A program made the position numbers and the translations under genes. From the NCBI RefSeq assembly GCF_028713515.1, contig NZ_JAQTOD010000003.1, positions 248,001 to 312,000 on the forward strand: 64,000 nucleotides of DNA. Reading direction: 5' to 3'. Below are positions 37,245-48,003 of the stretch, piece by piece; positions within the stretch are counted from its first letter, which is position 1; every line of letters starts with the position of its first letter. The notes beneath the pieces are model-generated. The model had not been told where the DNA came from and ran no database searches. It saw nothing but the letters and a program-made list of their open reading frames with translations. The DNA is from Sulfurimonas sp. Lineage in GTDB: Bacteria; Campylobacterota; Campylobacteria; Campylobacterales; Sulfurimonadaceae.

Positions 37245-37766
37245 ATGAAAAAACTAATCTTAACCCTGCTTCTTCTATTGTCAAGTAATTTAATGGCTGC
37301 TCAGGGTAGCATATATAAGAAGATTATAAATGAGCCTTATGATGATTATTTTCCTAAGCTGAAAAAAGCAATTGAAGCGAATCACATGAATATTGTCTCT
37401 GAGATAGATCTTATGAGTAGATTTAAAGAAGCTGGATATCAAAAAAAGTTTGGTGCTGATTTTAATAAAAACAAACTTGAAAAAGTTACATCGCTGGTTA
37501 TTTGTAATGGCTATGTTGCTAATCAAATCTCTAATATAGATATTGAAATGATGGCATTTTGTCCAGTTCGTATCTCCGTTATACAGCGAGGTGGCAAAAC
37601 TATAGTTCTATTTATAAAGGCATCGGGGATTGCTACAAATAAAAAAGCAGCTTCACTTTTAAAATCTCTTGATGATGTTATAGTACATACGATTGATTTA
37701 AGTGTTGATAAGTATATGGAAAAATCATTTGCTCCTTCTTCGTTTCAAGGTAAACACGAAGACTAA
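37245..37766 (+). CDS. DUF302-family secreted protein
   Basis: The 173-aa protein has a classical signal peptide (cleavage probably after LMAA) and a DUF302 domain of about 130 residues (IVSEIDLMSRFKEAGY; MMAFCPVRISVIQ). DUF302 proteins in sulfur oxidisers are often periplasmic and linked to redox or haem loci. Function unknown. An AAGGA site precedes the ATG; it is monocistronic. Confidence 0.75.
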   Translation: MKKLILTLLLLLSSNLMAAQGSIYKKIINEPYDDYFPKLKKAIEANHMNIVSEIDLMSRFKEAGYQKKFGADFNKNKLEKVTSLVICNGYVANQISNIDIEMMAFCPVRISVIQRGGKTIVLFIKASGIATNKKAASLLKSLDDVIVHTIDLSVDKYMEKSFAPSSFQGKHED

Positions 37767-37916
37767 TCTACTTAAACCAGCTTGTAGCATAATTGCTATA
37801 GGCTAAAGCCCCATTTATAAAAAATTACCACTCTTTAGAAATAGAATTCATACTAATTTGCTATTATTCATATCCATTGGCTATAATAAATCAAGTAAAA
37901 TAAAAAAGAGAAATAT

Positions 37917-38387
37917 ATGAAATTAACACATCTAGATGAAAAAGACAGACCTAAAATGGTTGATGTAAGCGAAAAAAATCTCACGACGAGGGTTGCTGTA
38001 GCAAGTGGGATTATAGAGATGAGTCAAGATGCTTATGATGCTATAGTGGGCGAGAAGACAAAGAAAGGTCCTGTGCTTCAAACTGCGGTTATTGCTGCAA
38101 TTATGGGAACCAAAAAAACAAGTGAACTTATCCCAATGTGCCATCCGCTTAATCTTAGCGGCATCAATTGTGATGTTGAAGAACTATTAGAACTACCAGG
38201 ATTTAAACTAACACTAACTGCAAAACTAACAGGTCAAACTGGTGTTGAGATGGAGGCGCTAACTGGAGTTAGCATAGGACTTCTAACGATTTACGATATG
38301 GTAAAAGCCATAGATAAAGGCATGGTTATTCGTCATGTTCAATTAGAGAGAAAATCAGGAGGAAAAAGTGGAGACTTTAAACGATAA
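37917..38387 (+). CDS. moaC: Cyclic pyranopterin monophosphate synthase (MoaC)
   Basis: MoaC acts after MoaA in Moco synthesis. The 156-aa protein has [34 protein letters not shown] and the late active-site [12 protein letters not shown] segment. It complements moaD, moaE and moeA at 16-18 kb. It overlaps the next gene by 20 nt. Confidence 0.97.
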   Translation: MKLTHLDEKDRPKMVDVSEKNLTTRVAVASGIIEMSQDAYDAIVGEKTKKGPVLQTAVIAAIMGTKKTSELIPMCHPLNLSGINCDVEELLELPGFKLTLTAKLTGQTGVEMEALTGVSIGLLTIYDMVKAIDKGMVIRHVQLERKSGGKSGDFKR

Positions 38388-38649
38388 CACTCCTTTTTCG
38401 GAGAAAAAATTAGAGCTTAACTACCCGTGTTCATGGTCATATAAGCTGATTGCTGGCGAGAAAGAGACGCTAGAAAAAGCAATCAGAGATGTAGTGGAAG
38501 AGAGAATTCACAAGATTGAGCACTCAAATGTAAGTAAAGGCGGTAAGTATATCAGCATGAATCTTGAGATGATTGTACATAACGAAGATGATAGAAACTT
38601 TATATATGAAGCACTAAAAGCGCATCAAGATATAAAGATGGTTCTATAA
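38368..38649 (+). CDS. DUF493 (YbeD-like) protein
   Basis: A 93-aa protein with the YbeD ferredoxin-like fold pattern ([20 protein letters not shown], later [12 protein letters not shown]). The start is GTG with a perfect GGAGG 5 nt upstream, inside the end of moaC. YbeD has been linked to lipoic acid metabolism, but its role is unclear. Confidence 0.82.
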   Translation: METLNDNTPFSEKKLELNYPCSWSYKLIAGEKETLEKAIRDVVEERIHKIEHSNVSKGGKYISMNLEMIVHNEDDRNFIYEALKAHQDIKMVL

Positions 38650-38666
38650 AATCAAGGAGAATAGTT

Positions 38667-39725
38667 ATGGAGTTAGAAAAATTACAAAGAGATCTGAAAA
38701 AATCATACAACAAAAATCTCGCTAGTGTAGATGAGCGAGTTGAAGATATTGTTAAACACTTAGTTGAGGAGTGGAGCATTACTGCTGATGAGATAAGTTT
38801 AAATGAGATGAGAGCGTTAGCAACTTCTATACTGGAGATTGAGACGAAATCGTTACATGATGAGGTTGAGTCACTTTTGGCGCAAAAAGAGCAGATAGAG
38901 AGACAGTTGGAGAGAAAATCAGAGGTGTTGCAAGAGTTGAAATATACAGTTTTTAATGCTATGGAAAAGCAGGTAAATCCTGAAGATTTAAGCACTCTTG
39001 CAAAACTACATCAGATAAAACTCCAGTCGATTGACCTCTTTGATATTTTAAGCGAGATGGTAGAGTCCGCCATAATCACGGCGTTAGAAAAAGATACGGA
39101 CGGTGATATAAAAGAGACCACTCAAGAGATTATAAAAGAGTTAACCTTTGAAGCTATAAAAGAGGGCTCACTAAACACGATAAGAATCAGAAAAATACTC
39201 TCAACTATACTACAATCAGCTATTGATGTCTCAGAAGCTTCGCCAAACAGAGCTTCGCAGATACTAAACTCTACTCTAAGGGGAATGAGAAGCGGTTTGG
39301 TTGGCTCAATAGATAGATTTAAAAAGCGACTTGCATTTATTCCGCTTGAGGCTAAACATATTCTGATTGAGGACTATGACACAATTATGGAAGACTTAAA
39401 CCAAACAGATGTTCTTTTTTCTCAAGTAATCCAAACTCAAGCGACTGGATGCTCTCTAACAATAGAAAAACTACTTTTAGAGATAAACGAAAGCATGAGA
39501 TATGATCTTGAGGAACTTGTGCATATCTCAAAAGAGACGGCAGAGCTTATGAGAGATAGATTTTCAAATATTGCAAAAAAAGCAGTAAAGAGAGGCAGTA
39601 AAGCCATGCAATCTCCTGCCGCACAAGAGGCAAAAAGGATGGGTGCTCAAGCATGGGGAATAGCTAAAACAGCGTTAGATGGCGCTATAAAAAGTGCTAA
39701 AGACAAAATTGATACCAAGAAATAA
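38667..39725 (+). CDS. Long helical/coiled-coil protein of unknown function
   Basis: The 352-aa protein is almost wholly helical and charged, with a heptad-rich region at about residues 60-105 (KSLHDEVESLLAQKEQIERQ). A basic, alanine-rich tail follows (KKAVKRGSKAMQSPAAQEAK). No signal peptide or clear membrane helix. An AAGGAGA ribosome binding site precedes the ATG, 17 nt after the DUF493 gene, so it is likely in the moaC operon. I do not recognise a family. Confidence 0.7.
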   Translation: MELEKLQRDLKKSYNKNLASVDERVEDIVKHLVEEWSITADEISLNEMRALATSILEIETKSLHDEVESLLAQKEQIERQLERKSEVLQELKYTVFNAMEKQVNPEDLSTLAKLHQIKLQSIDLFDILSEMVESAIITALEKDTDGDIKETTQEIIKELTFEAIKEGSLNTIRIRKILSTILQSAIDVSEASPNRASQILNSTLRGMRSGLVGSIDRFKKRLAFIPLEAKHILIEDYDTIMEDLNQTDVLFSQVIQTQATGCSLTIEKLLLEINESMRYDLEELVHISKETAELMRDRFSNIAKKAVKRGSKAMQSPAAQEAKRMGAQAWGIAKTALDGAIKSAKDKIDTKK

Positions 39726-39822
39726 AAGAAATTTTAGTATCAAACAAACTCTAATCTACACAAAGATAGAGTATAAGTAAACTTTCTTTGTTTGATCTAA
39801 ATTAATTTTATCTGGAGAAACT

Positions 39823-41418
39823 ATGTTAAAAACTGTAAAATCAAAAGTTATTGCTTCAACAATCTTTTTAAGTATTGTTGGGCTAATTAGTATGACATAC
39901 TATTTGTCATCAACCATTCATGAGATATCAAACAAATCAACAAAAGAGTCCCTATTAATGTTGAGTGAGTCTATTTTTCAATCTCTTACTAACCTAACAG
40001 TATGGTTGCTGGCGATTCTTCTGTGGTGGAAGAGTCGTTGCGCGCAGCTAGCTCTATTGATGGTATAGAATCACTAAAAGTTGCAAAATCAAAAGCTGTT
40101 ATAGAGGTTTATGCTCCAACGGAGAAATTTACATCAGATTTGCTTGTTCAAAAAGTTATGCAGACGAAGAGAGCTGAGACTGTAGAGAGCAATGAAAATA
40201 ACCATCATACAATTCGAATGATAAGAGCTATGATAGCTCAAGCTAAATGTTTATCATGTCACGCTAATGCACAAGAAGGGTATGTTTTAGGGACTATGGA
40301 TTTAACGGTGTCGCTTGATAAATCAGATTCAAGTATCAGCTCTACAGAAAGAACACTCGCAGGTACTTTGTTGATAGCAAGTATACTCTTTACGATTGTA
40401 AGTTGGATTTTCTTTTCTAGGGAAATATTTCAACCATTTTTTGGTTTAAAAGCTCGTATTTCAGAGCTTGTCGGTGGCGACAAAGACCTTACAAAGCGTC
40501 TGAATGATAAAAATGAAAATGAGTTTGGTGATACCGCAAAAGAGGTTAATAAATTTTTAGAGATGGTTCAAAATACTGTAAATAATGTCAAAACTTTAGG
40601 CTTAAAAAATGCAGATATCGCAAAAGAGATAGAATCATCAAGTCATATAATCAGTAAAAGTACAGAGCAGGAGCAACAAATAGTCTATGCTACAACTCAA
40701 AAAAGTAAGTTCATTAAAGAGCTTCTTCAAAAAAATATACAAACAACACAAGAGACGCAGGAAAATATTCTAGAGGCAAATGAGGAACTAGATACTGCAA
40801 AAAAATCACTATCGTTATTTAGTAGAGAAGTAAGTGGCTTTGTTGAGATTGAGAATGAACTTTCAAATGAACTCTCTGGATTAAAAAATAATGCTGGTGA
40901 AGTGAAAAGTGTTTTAAATGTTATAAAAGATATAGCGGAACAAACAAACCTGTTGGCACTAAATGCAGCTATTGAAGCAGCAAGAGCAGGAGAGGCACGG
41001 GAGAGGATTTGCTGTTGTAGCTGATGAGGTCCGTAAGCTTGCAGAGAGAACACAAAAAAGCTTAGTTGAAATAGACATAAGCGTCAGTACAATTGTTCAA
41101 TCTATCAATGATGTAAGTGATAAAATGCATATAAATGCTCAAAATATAGAGAACCTTACAAATATTTCGAGTGATGTTGAGGATAAAATAAACACAACTT
41201 CCAATGCAATAACATACTCTACGAAGGTTGCAAAGGAGTCCACCGAGGATAGTTTGCAGATGTCGGAGCAAATAAATGAGATTATCATTGATATCTCAAA
41301 AATTGAGACACTATCAACTGCCAATGGAGTGAGCGCAAAAAGTATAGAGTCTGATTTAAAACAGCTTGTAGAAGTCGCCTCATCTCTTCAAAGTACTATA
41401 AACGAGTTTAAGAGTTAA
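39823..41418 (+). pseudogene. Methyl-accepting chemotaxis protein with periplasmic haem motif, broken by two frameshifts
   Basis: Three overlapping frames together encode one chemoreceptor of about 530 aa. Frame 1 gives the first membrane helix up to LTNLT. A one-base loss near 39994-40003 moves to a frame with a periplasmic domain holding CLSCH (a c-type haem site, as in DUF3365-like sensors), the second helix, HAMP and most of the signalling domain. One extra G at 40994-40995 then breaks the conserved kinase tip: [14 protein letters not shown] becomes GEARERICC, and the last frame continues to the stop. Both breaks are outside long homopolymers, so phase variation is unlikely. Sequencing error is possible but would have to occur twice. 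Confidence 0.85.
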
Positions 41419-41425
41419 AGCGGGA

Positions 41426-42721
41426 CTATAGCTTATGGAGATAAAGTACTTTATCTCCTTTTGAGTTATAGTAGATGCCAAGGGAAGAGCGTCTTGATAC
41501 AAAAACGCCCCTCCCATTAAAAGTTTTTGAATTTCTAAAAATTTTACTTAATATTTCAGTGTCAAAACCATCTCCTTCATCTCTAACTGAAGTTAAAATA
41601 TAACTATTTTTTTGATGCTCTACCCTGCTAATATTTACGCTTATTTTTCTAGGACATCCTTTTGAAAGCTCTTCCAGTGTATCAAAATATATGCCATCTT
41701 CTAAAAGCTTATGTTTATTGGCAGAATCTATGCTTAGATTTCCATGTTCAAAAGCGTTCATAAACAACTCTGAAAAAACAATTGCTGCCATACCCTGTAG
41801 TTCTGCATCTTCGGTTAAAGTTGCCCATATGTCACCATACCAACCGCTTGCGCTCTCTATGTCTTCAAGAGTGCTACTAAATTTTTTTGTTGCAATTGTC
41901 GCGCTATTTAAATCCAACTTATTCAAAAAAATAAAAGTTATATCATCTTCTTGCTCATCAATTTTCCACAAAAATTTAGCTCTTAAATCATCTTTAGTAA
42001 AAGAAGTTAGGAAATCATTCTCAACATACTCTGCATACAGCTGATTACCAAATCTTGTGCTATTTTCAACCATTCCATCACTATGAAATAGAAATTTTGT
42101 AATATTTGAGATGTCAAGTTCTGATAATATAAAATTATCAATATATTTACTTATTGGTGGGTTATTTGACTTTATTTTTATAATTTCACCACTGTTTGTT
42201 TGCATAAGCGATCGTGGCATTGAGAATTTTGAGTAGTGCAGCTGCTCTGTCTTATGATTTATTAAAATAAAATCTACAGAAACTGTCTCTTCCTCAAGCA
42301 AAATAGGCTTAATATATTTTATGGTTTTGTCAACAAGTTCGTACAGATCAAATATACATGTGTCTATAATGTGATTAACATAGGATGTTATCAGCATAGC
42401 ACCCAGCGATGCTGATAGACCTTTACCCATACCATCAACTATAAGATAAAAAGCTCTATCGTTATCAATCTTTCTTGCACTATAGGCATCACCGCTTAAA
42501 ATATCAAGTGGCTTATACATAAAGTCAATAAGAAATACCTGCTCAGATTCTACCATCTGATAATAAAAGTCGTTTCGCAAAAGATTAAGCTCTTTTGCGA
42601 AAGCTAAATCCTCTTGATAGGTTGTGTATTCTTCCCTTTTTTCTAGCTCTTCTATTCTTCTGTTTTTTTTCTTTTTTATAGAAAAATTATCAAAATTATA
42701 TTTTGAATTTGTTGAGTTCAT
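41426..42721 (-). CDS. SpoIIE/PP2C phosphatase fused to an anti-sigma-type HATPase domain
   Basis: The 431-aa protein has a short coiled-coil N terminus (about residues 15-55). A PP2C/SpoIIE domain follows (about 60-270) with metal-binding aspartates in SGDAYS, VDGMGKG, HSDGMVE and DDITF. The C terminus is a histidine-kinase-like ATPase domain (about 290-431) with [11 protein letters not shown] (N-box) and DEGDGFD. The two halves are opposing enzymes of partner switching: a Ser/Thr kinase of the RsbW type and a phosphatase of the RsbU type, acting on STAS proteins such as the one two genes upstream. It overlaps the chemoreceptor gene by 26 nt. Confidence 0.88.
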   Translation of the reverse strand: MNSTNSKYNFDNFSIKKKKNRRIEELEKREEYTTYQEDLAFAKELNLLRNDFYYQMVESEQVFLIDFMYKPLDILSGDAYSARKIDNDRAFYLIVDGMGKGLSASLGAMLITSYVNHIIDTCIFDLYELVDKTIKYIKPILLEEETVSVDFILINHKTEQLHYSKFSMPRSLMQTNSGEIIKIKSNNPPISKYIDNFILSELDISNITKFLFHSDGMVENSTRFGNQLYAEYVENDFLTSFTKDDLRAKFLWKIDEQEDDITFIFLNKLDLNSATIATKKFSSTLEDIESASGWYGDIWATLTEDAELQGMAAIVFSELFMNAFEHGNLSIDSANKHKLLEDGIYFDTLEELSKGCPRKISVNISRVEHQKNSYILTSVRDEGDGFDTEILSKIFRNSKTFNGRGVFVSRRSSLGIYYNSKGDKVLYLHKL

Positions 42722-44672
42722 TTTGTAGTTTTTCTGTATCTTCGGATAATCTTACCACAACGCTCTCTATCTTATATCTATGACTACTATTTTTGGAAGA
42801 TAAGTCGATTATCTCATCCATATTTGCTATAAGCTCTTTCGTTTTTGTTGCAATATATGTGCTTTGATGAACTACATCTCTTGATCTATCTGCTGTTATG
42901 GAAAGATTCTCTTTAGTCTCTTTCGAAAATGAGATTAACTCTTGGGCAGAATCTGAGATATTTAACATGTTTTGTGATGTTTTTGCCGTCTCATCAGAAA
43001 TCTCTACAACATTTTGGGTGATTAGGTTAACATTTGCGCTTATCTCTGTAAGACTCTTTTGTGTTCTCTCGGCAAGCTTACGAACTTCGTCAGCTACAAC
43101 AGCAAATCCTCTTCCATGCTCTCCTGCTCTTGCCGCTTCAATAGCTGCATTAAGTGCCAGAAGGTTGGTTTGATCTGCTATATCGGAGATGATTGCTAAA
43201 ACATCTTTTATGTTTTTTGCTTGTTCTGTTAAAGAAGAAACTTTTTGAACTAGTTCTTGTTGGTTTTCACTGCTCTCATCGATTGATGTAACAACTAGGT
43301 TCAGCTCGGTTATAAATCTATCTAAAACATTATAGGTTCTAGTTAAATCCTCCGTTACTGTTATGGAGGCATCCTCAACTGCGTCTAATCTTTGCCCCAC
43401 CTCACTAACTAAAACACCAATATTTTTTATTTTCTCATCAGCAATTTCACTATTTGTTGCAAGTTCATCAACCACACTATTTAAAATTGTAGCCTCTGAT
43501 GAGGTTGATACTGAGACATCTTTGGCTTTATAAACGCTCTCTTTAAATGCAGTAATCATGGTGTGTAGTGCCTGTGAAATTTGCGAGATTTCATCTTTGC
43601 CCTCAACTATAACTACGCAAGTTAAATCAAGACCATCTGATACGCACTTAATCTTCTCTAGGCTACTGCCAACGCTTCTGTTGACCCCTCTGCTTATTGT
43701 AAAAATAATAATAAAAATAGCAATAGCAAAAATAGTGTACCCAGCAAGAGATATCGTTACCCTAGCGATAGAATCTGATTTTATCTTCTCTAGTAATTGA
43801 CTATTTTCTTGTGCTAGCTCATCATCAATCTCTTTTAAGATATCTATTTTCTGGGTCATAGCATTAAACCACACACTACTATCTACGCCAAAACCACCAC
43901 TAATTGCCCTATCTTTCGCGACAGCTCTCATCTCTTCTATCTTAGCCAGAACAGGAGAGTTGATTTTTTGTTTATAGAGATCTTTTGATTTATCATTTGC
44001 AATTGACAAGAAGATATCCAAAAATGTATTTTGTTCCGCAACTGCGGATGTCCATTTAACAAAAACACCATCATCAAACCTATCCGCGCCAAAAACCCCG
44101 CTTAGTAACGCTCTCTCAATTCCAGCCCGCTCTTTAGATTTTAAAAAGTTTGAGTACGCTTCTAATGCTTTAACTAGCTCTGGTTCATTAGCTGATTTTG
44201 CAGTCAAAGAAATAACGGCTAAGATTTTTTTATTCATGTTTGTGTAGTATGAAACAGCATCTTTAGTGCTAATTGTAAGTGAGGTAACTTTTGAGCGAAT
44301 TTCCTCTATTTCTTGCATATCTGCTTTAAGATTATCAAGTTCGCCATCTAGTTCTCTACCTAGCTCCTCTAGCTCTAAAGTAGTGATATACTGAACTAAG
44401 CCTTCATACTCTTTTGTTGTTTTTTTTGTCTGTTTCGGCAAAACATCACCAAATTTTTTGCCTCCTGAGCCAATAAATCCAGCACTAAGACCTCTCTCTT
44501 TTTGCGTTTCATGGATTAAAAGACTTAGCTTTTGGGAGAGGTTGTTCAGCTCTTGCGCCCGAATCATAGACACTCTATCGGAGTATGCTTTGTTTATTGC
44601 GACACCGATAATAATTAACGCAAAGGAGATTACAACTACTGCTATTAGGTTTAATTTGGATTTGATTGTCAT
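42696..44672 (-). CDS. Methyl-accepting chemotaxis protein with nitrate/nitrite-sensing (NIT) domain
   Basis: The 658-aa receptor has a first membrane helix (about residues 8-28). A large periplasmic helical domain of the NIT type follows ([15 protein letters not shown]; later [15 protein letters not shown]), then a second helix (about 303-325), HAMP, and a full signalling domain with the intact tip [22 protein letters not shown] domains of this kind respond to nitrate/nitrite in known cases. It lies between STAS and SpoIIE-type genes with 2-nt and overlapping junctions, so it is likely to feed that module rather than, or besides, the flagellar system. Confidence 0.9.
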   Translation of the reverse strand: MTIKSKLNLIAVVVISFALIIIGVAINKAYSDRVSMIRAQELNNLSQKLSLLIHETQKERGLSAGFIGSGGKKFGDVLPKQTKKTTKEYEGLVQYITTLELEELGRELDGELDNLKADMQEIEEIRSKVTSLTISTKDAVSYYTNMNKKILAVISLTAKSANEPELVKALEAYSNFLKSKERAGIERALLSGVFGADRFDDGVFVKWTSAVAEQNTFLDIFLSIANDKSKDLYKQKINSPVLAKIEEMRAVAKDRAISGGFGVDSSVWFNAMTQKIDILKEIDDELAQENSQLLEKIKSDSIARVTISLAGYTIFAIAIFIIIFTISRGVNRSVGSSLEKIKCVSDGLDLTCVVIVEGKDEISQISQALHTMITAFKESVYKAKDVSVSTSSEATILNSVVDELATNSEIADEKIKNIGVLVSEVGQRLDAVEDASITVTEDLTRTYNVLDRFITELNLVVTSIDESSENQQELVQKVSSLTEQAKNIKDVLAIISDIADQTNLLALNAAIEAARAGEHGRGFAVVADEVRKLAERTQKSLTEISANVNLITQNVVEISDETAKTSQNMLNISDSAQELISFSKETKENLSITADRSRDVVHQSTYIATKTKELIANMDEIIDLSSKNSSHRYKIESVVVRLSEDTEKLQNELNKFKI

Positions 44673-44674
44673 GA

Positions 44675-44962
44675 CTATATCCTAGTGGCTTTTAGTGTTG
44701 TTGTAAGGTCTAAATCATCGAGCAGTTCAATTAATTGTTGGCTTCCTGCTTTTATGCTGATATCAATTCCATCTTTTAGAACAAGCTTGTTTAAATATCC
44801 AATAACCGATGATATAATTGATAGGGAGTCAACAATCTCTATCGTAACGGACTGAGAAGAAGTCACGATGATATCAATCTCTTTTTTTATATTTTGAAAA
44901 TCTACAATGCTTTTTATATTACCAGCTATTATGATTCTGTTTCCAGAGATATCAATTTTCAT
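44675..44962 (-). CDS. STAS-domain protein (anti-sigma-antagonist-like)
   Basis: The 95-aa protein has the beta-alpha layout of STAS domains ([20 protein letters not shown]), with the phosphoacceptor-type segment [20 protein letters not shown], in which serines stand at and near the usual site. First gene of the operon with the chemoreceptor and the SpoIIE/HATPase protein. It is the likely substrate switched by them. Confidence 0.78.
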   Translation of the reverse strand: MKIDISGNRIIIAGNIKSIVDFQNIKKEIDIIVTSSQSVTIEIVDSLSIISSVIGYLNKLVLKDGIDISIKAGSQQLIELLDDLDLTTTLKATRI

Positions 44963-45015
44963 AACAATCCTTTTCTTTTTTGAGATGTGTTGCGTATAGA
45001 ATATAATAAGAAAAA

Positions 45016-46194
45016 TTAATGCCTGCTTAGATTATCTGCCCACTCACGCATTTTTTTCTCATACCCAATCTCTTTCAGTTCTACAAATTTTAGTGGCTTT
45101 GCTAGATGCTCTTGTTTGACAAAACCACCATAATTATGTGGATATTTGTAGTTTTTTGCGCTGTTTTTTATATGTTCTGGAATTTCCAGTATCGTGCCAC
45201 TCTTTATGGCATCTAACGCTGAGTTTATTGCTAGATATGCAGAGTTTGACTTTGGCGAAGCGCAAAGGTATATAACAGCCTGAGCTAAAATAATTCTAGC
45301 TTCTGGATAACCAATTTTAGAGACACTTGTCATGGCGGAAGTTGTGAGCGTAAGTGCTTGAGGATTTGCGTTTCCAATATCTTCGCTGGCAAGCACAACT
45401 AATCGTCTGGCGATAAACTCAGCGCTCTCCCCACCATCAATAAGGCGAGCCAAATAGTAGATGCCAGCATCCATATCAGAGCCTCTTATGGACTTTATTA
45501 AAGCACTTGCCAAATCATAATGAACGCCAGCTTCGCTACTCCCAGCACTAAGCGCATTTGGACGAAGTGATTTTAGGGTTGTAAGCGTGATAGATTGTGT
45601 GATGCTCGATGCAAACTCCAAGAGTTTAAGCATAGCTCTAGCATCACCGCCACTGCTTGCAACTAGATACTCTTTTGCCTTCTCGTCAATAATAAGATTA
45701 TGGTTTAAGATGGTCTTCTCAAGCAGTTTTTTTAGTGCTTCATTTGAGATGCTAAAGAGTTCAAAAAGTATAGAGCGAGAACGGATTGCAGAAGTTAGTG
45801 AAAAAAATGGATTTTCGGTTGATGCACCGATGATAAGAACAGAGTTGTTCTCCATAACAGGAAGCAGAACTTCTTGCTGATTTTTTGCTAAACGATGAAC
45901 TTCATCTATAAAAATAAGCGGTTTTTGCAGACTATTTTTATGTTGCTCAAAGATGCGTCTTAACTCTTCTATTTTCAGACTTGTCGCATTTAGTTCGTAA
46001 AAAGGTAATCGCATCTCTTTTGCAATAATCCTAGCAAGAGAGGTTTTTCCACACCCAGCAGGACCGAACAAAAAACTATGCCCAAGTGCTTCTTTTTCAC
46101 ACAATACCCTAAGTGGCGAATTTTTACCACTCAGATGCTCTTGACCGATTAGATCATTGAAACATTCTGGTCTAAGTAGATGCGCAAAGTTCAA
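45016..46194 (-). CDS. rarA: Replication-associated recombination protein A (RarA/MgsA)
   Basis: An AAA+ ATPase of the clamp-loader type that acts at stalled forks. The 392-aa protein has Walker A GPAGCGKTSLA, Walker B FIDEVHRL, sensor 1 GASTENPFF, then the SSGGDARAML sensor 2 and the C-terminal tetramerisation region. It lies 3 nt after rluB in the same direction. Confidence 0.95.
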   Translation of the reverse strand: MNFAHLLRPECFNDLIGQEHLSGKNSPLRVLCEKEALGHSFLFGPAGCGKTSLARIIAKEMRLPFYELNATSLKIEELRRIFEQHKNSLQKPLIFIDEVHRLAKNQQEVLLPVMENNSVLIIGASTENPFFSLTSAIRSRSILFELFSISNEALKKLLEKTILNHNLIIDEKAKEYLVASSGGDARAMLKLLEFASSITQSITLTTLKSLRPNALSAGSSEAGVHYDLASALIKSIRGSDMDAGIYYLARLIDGGESAEFIARRLVVLASEDIGNANPQALTLTTSAMTSVSKIGYPEARIILAQAVIYLCASPKSNSAYLAINSALDAIKSGTILEIPEHIKNSAKNYKYPHNYGGFVKQEHLAKPLKFVELKEIGYEKKMREWADNLSRH

Positions 46195-46197
46195 CTA

Positions 46198-46977
46198 TTA
46201 CGCTCTCTCTTTGGCTTTCTTTTTTTCATCTTTTAAAAATGTATAAAGAGCAGAGTATTCGCTTCTTGTTAGAAATCTTACCTTTCCAACTGGAAGATTG
46301 TTTAGTTCAATCTCGGCAAAACTAACTCTTTTAAGGTCAACTATTTCTGCCCCAAAGTGAGCAAAAAATCGCCTAAGCTCACGGTTTTTACCCTCATTTA
46401 GTGCTACTTTTAGGATTGAGTAGTCGCCTTGATTTTTCTGTATTTTGTATCCTATAAAAGGATTTATTGTCATAGATGTTATTTTGCTTTTTTCATGTCC
46501 GCCAGCAGTCGCATCTTCAAGAACTAAACCTTGAAGCATCGCACTCTCCATATCTCTTGTGATTTCGCCTTTGATTTTTAGCCTATAAACTCTCTCTAAA
46601 TCCGATTCCATAAGCGCTGATGCTATCTTTGAAGCATCAGTAAGCAGTAACAATCCTTCAGATGCAAAGTCAAGTCTTCCAACTGGGATGTAGTGTTTGT
46701 ACTCTTTTCCTAGAGTGTCATAGATGGTTCTTCTGCCTCTTGGATCGCTCTTTGTGACAAGTTCTCCTCTTGGTTTGTGATAGACAATAACAGTGTATTT
46801 GTCTCTAACGCTAACTTGTTTACCGCTAACATAAACGGTATCGACTCCCTCTTCAACCTGCGTAGCTGGATTTGTCTCAATCGTACCATTAACTCTGACG
46901 AATCCATCTTGAATGGTTTTATCTGCTTCTCTTCTTGAGTAGCTTGCGTGGTGCGCAATGTATTTGTTTAATCTCAT
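46198..46977 (-). CDS. rluB: 23S rRNA pseudouridine synthase, RluB type
   Basis: The 259-aa protein has an N-terminal S4 domain (RLNKYIAHHASYSRREADK) and the RsuA/RluB catalytic motif GRLDFASEGLLLLT with the nucleophilic Asp. Length and position within the kdsD-rluB-rarA cluster fit RluB. RluE/F-type specificity cannot be excluded. Confidence 0.92.
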   Translation of the reverse strand: MRLNKYIAHHASYSRREADKTIQDGFVRVNGTIETNPATQVEEGVDTVYVSGKQVSVRDKYTVIVYHKPRGELVTKSDPRGRRTIYDTLGKEYKHYIPVGRLDFASEGLLLLTDASKIASALMESDLERVYRLKIKGEITRDMESAMLQGLVLEDATAGGHEKSKITSMTINPFIGYKIQKNQGDYSILKVALNEGKNRELRRFFAHFGAEIVDLKRVSFAEIELNNLPVGKVRFLTRSEYSALYTFLKDEKKKAKERA

Positions 46978-46978
46978 G

Positions 46979-47944
46979 TTACGAGCCTATTCCTCTTTCT
47001 ATCAAAGTATGGATGTGAAGCACGCCTTTTACTTTTTTATCTCTATCCGTTACAACTAAAAGCTGTATCTTCATCTCTTCAATCATCACAAGTGCTTCAC
47101 TTGCAAGTATGTTTTCATCATCTACTGTTTTTGGATTTTTTGTTGCGTATTTTAAAACACTCTCTTCAAGTGAGAAATCACTGCTCATAAGCGCTCTTCG
47201 GATATCTCCATCGCTCATAAGCGCTAAGAGTTTGCCACCTTCATCTACAACCAAAACAGTTCCAAGTCTGCCTTCGCCAATCTTTACAATCGCATCTTTA
47301 ACCTTTGTATCAGCACTCACGATAGGCAAATCTTTAACTCGCATCAAATCACTGATTTTTACAAAAAGCTGTTTTCCTAACGCTCCGCCAGGATGAAAAG
47401 ATGCAAAATCACTCTTTTTAAAATTTCTTGCTCTCATAAGACAAACTGCGAGTGCGTCGCCAAGTGCCAGAGTTAGCGTGGTCGAACTAGTTGGTGCGAT
47501 ATTTAGCGGACAAGCCTCTTTTTCAACAACCACAGAGATAACAACATCGCTAAATTTTGCAAGTGTAGAATTTTTATCTCTTGTCATCCCAATTAGTGGT
47601 GTTTCAAACCTTTTTACATGGGGAAGAATCGAGCTTAACTCTTCGCTCTCTCCGCTGTAGCTAATCGCAATAACTACATCATCTTTGCCAATCATCCCTA
47701 AATCGCCATGAAGCGCTTCAGTTGGATGTAGGAAAAAACTAGGCGTTCCAGTTGAGGCAAAAGTTGCCGCCATTTTCGCGCCGATTAAACCAGATTTTCC
47801 AACGCCAGTTACGATAAGCTTGCCTTTGCATCCAAGGATAATCTCAACTGCTCTGCTAAAATCATCATCCACATTTTTTGCACTCTCCAACAGAGTGTTT
47901 GCTTCGATTGTTAAAGTCTCTTGTGCTATTTCTTTGTAATTCAT
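46979..47944 (-). CDS. kdsD: Arabinose-5-phosphate isomerase (KdsD/KpsF)
   Basis: It supplies D-arabinose 5-phosphate for Kdo of lipopolysaccharide. The 321-aa protein has a SIS domain (VTGVGKSGLIGAKMAATFAS; FFLHPTEALHGDLGMI), the region with ISYSGESEEL, and two CBS domains (about residues 205-321). I take the ATG at 47944; the frame is open to a GTG at 47959. It lies 1 nt before rluB and is divergent from purN. Confidence 0.93.
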   Translation of the reverse strand: MNYKEIAQETLTIEANTLLESAKNVDDDFSRAVEIILGCKGKLIVTGVGKSGLIGAKMAATFASTGTPSFFLHPTEALHGDLGMIGKDDVVIAISYSGESEELSSILPHVKRFETPLIGMTRDKNSTLAKFSDVVISVVVEKEACPLNIAPTSSTTLTLALGDALAVCLMRARNFKKSDFASFHPGGALGKQLFVKISDLMRVKDLPIVSADTKVKDAIVKIGEGRLGTVLVVDEGGKLLALMSDGDIRRALMSSDFSLEESVLKYATKNPKTVDDENILASEALVMIEEMKIQLLVVTDRDKKVKGVLHIHTLIERGIGS

Positions 47945-47951
47945 GGCGTAA

Positions 47952-47979
47952 TTGTACACTTTTATTACTTTGGTATAAT
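47952..47979 (+). promoter_or_regulatory. Promoter of purN
   Basis: TTGTAC, a 16-nt spacer, then a perfect TATAAT, 25 nt before the purN start. Confidence 0.65.
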
Positions 47980-48003
47980 GCCAATATCTTAAAAAGTAGT
48001 GTG

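Noticed and set aside
39990..41000. Phase variation of the broken chemoreceptor
   Set aside because: Neither frameshift lies in a long homopolymer or tandem repeat, so slipped-strand switching is not supported.
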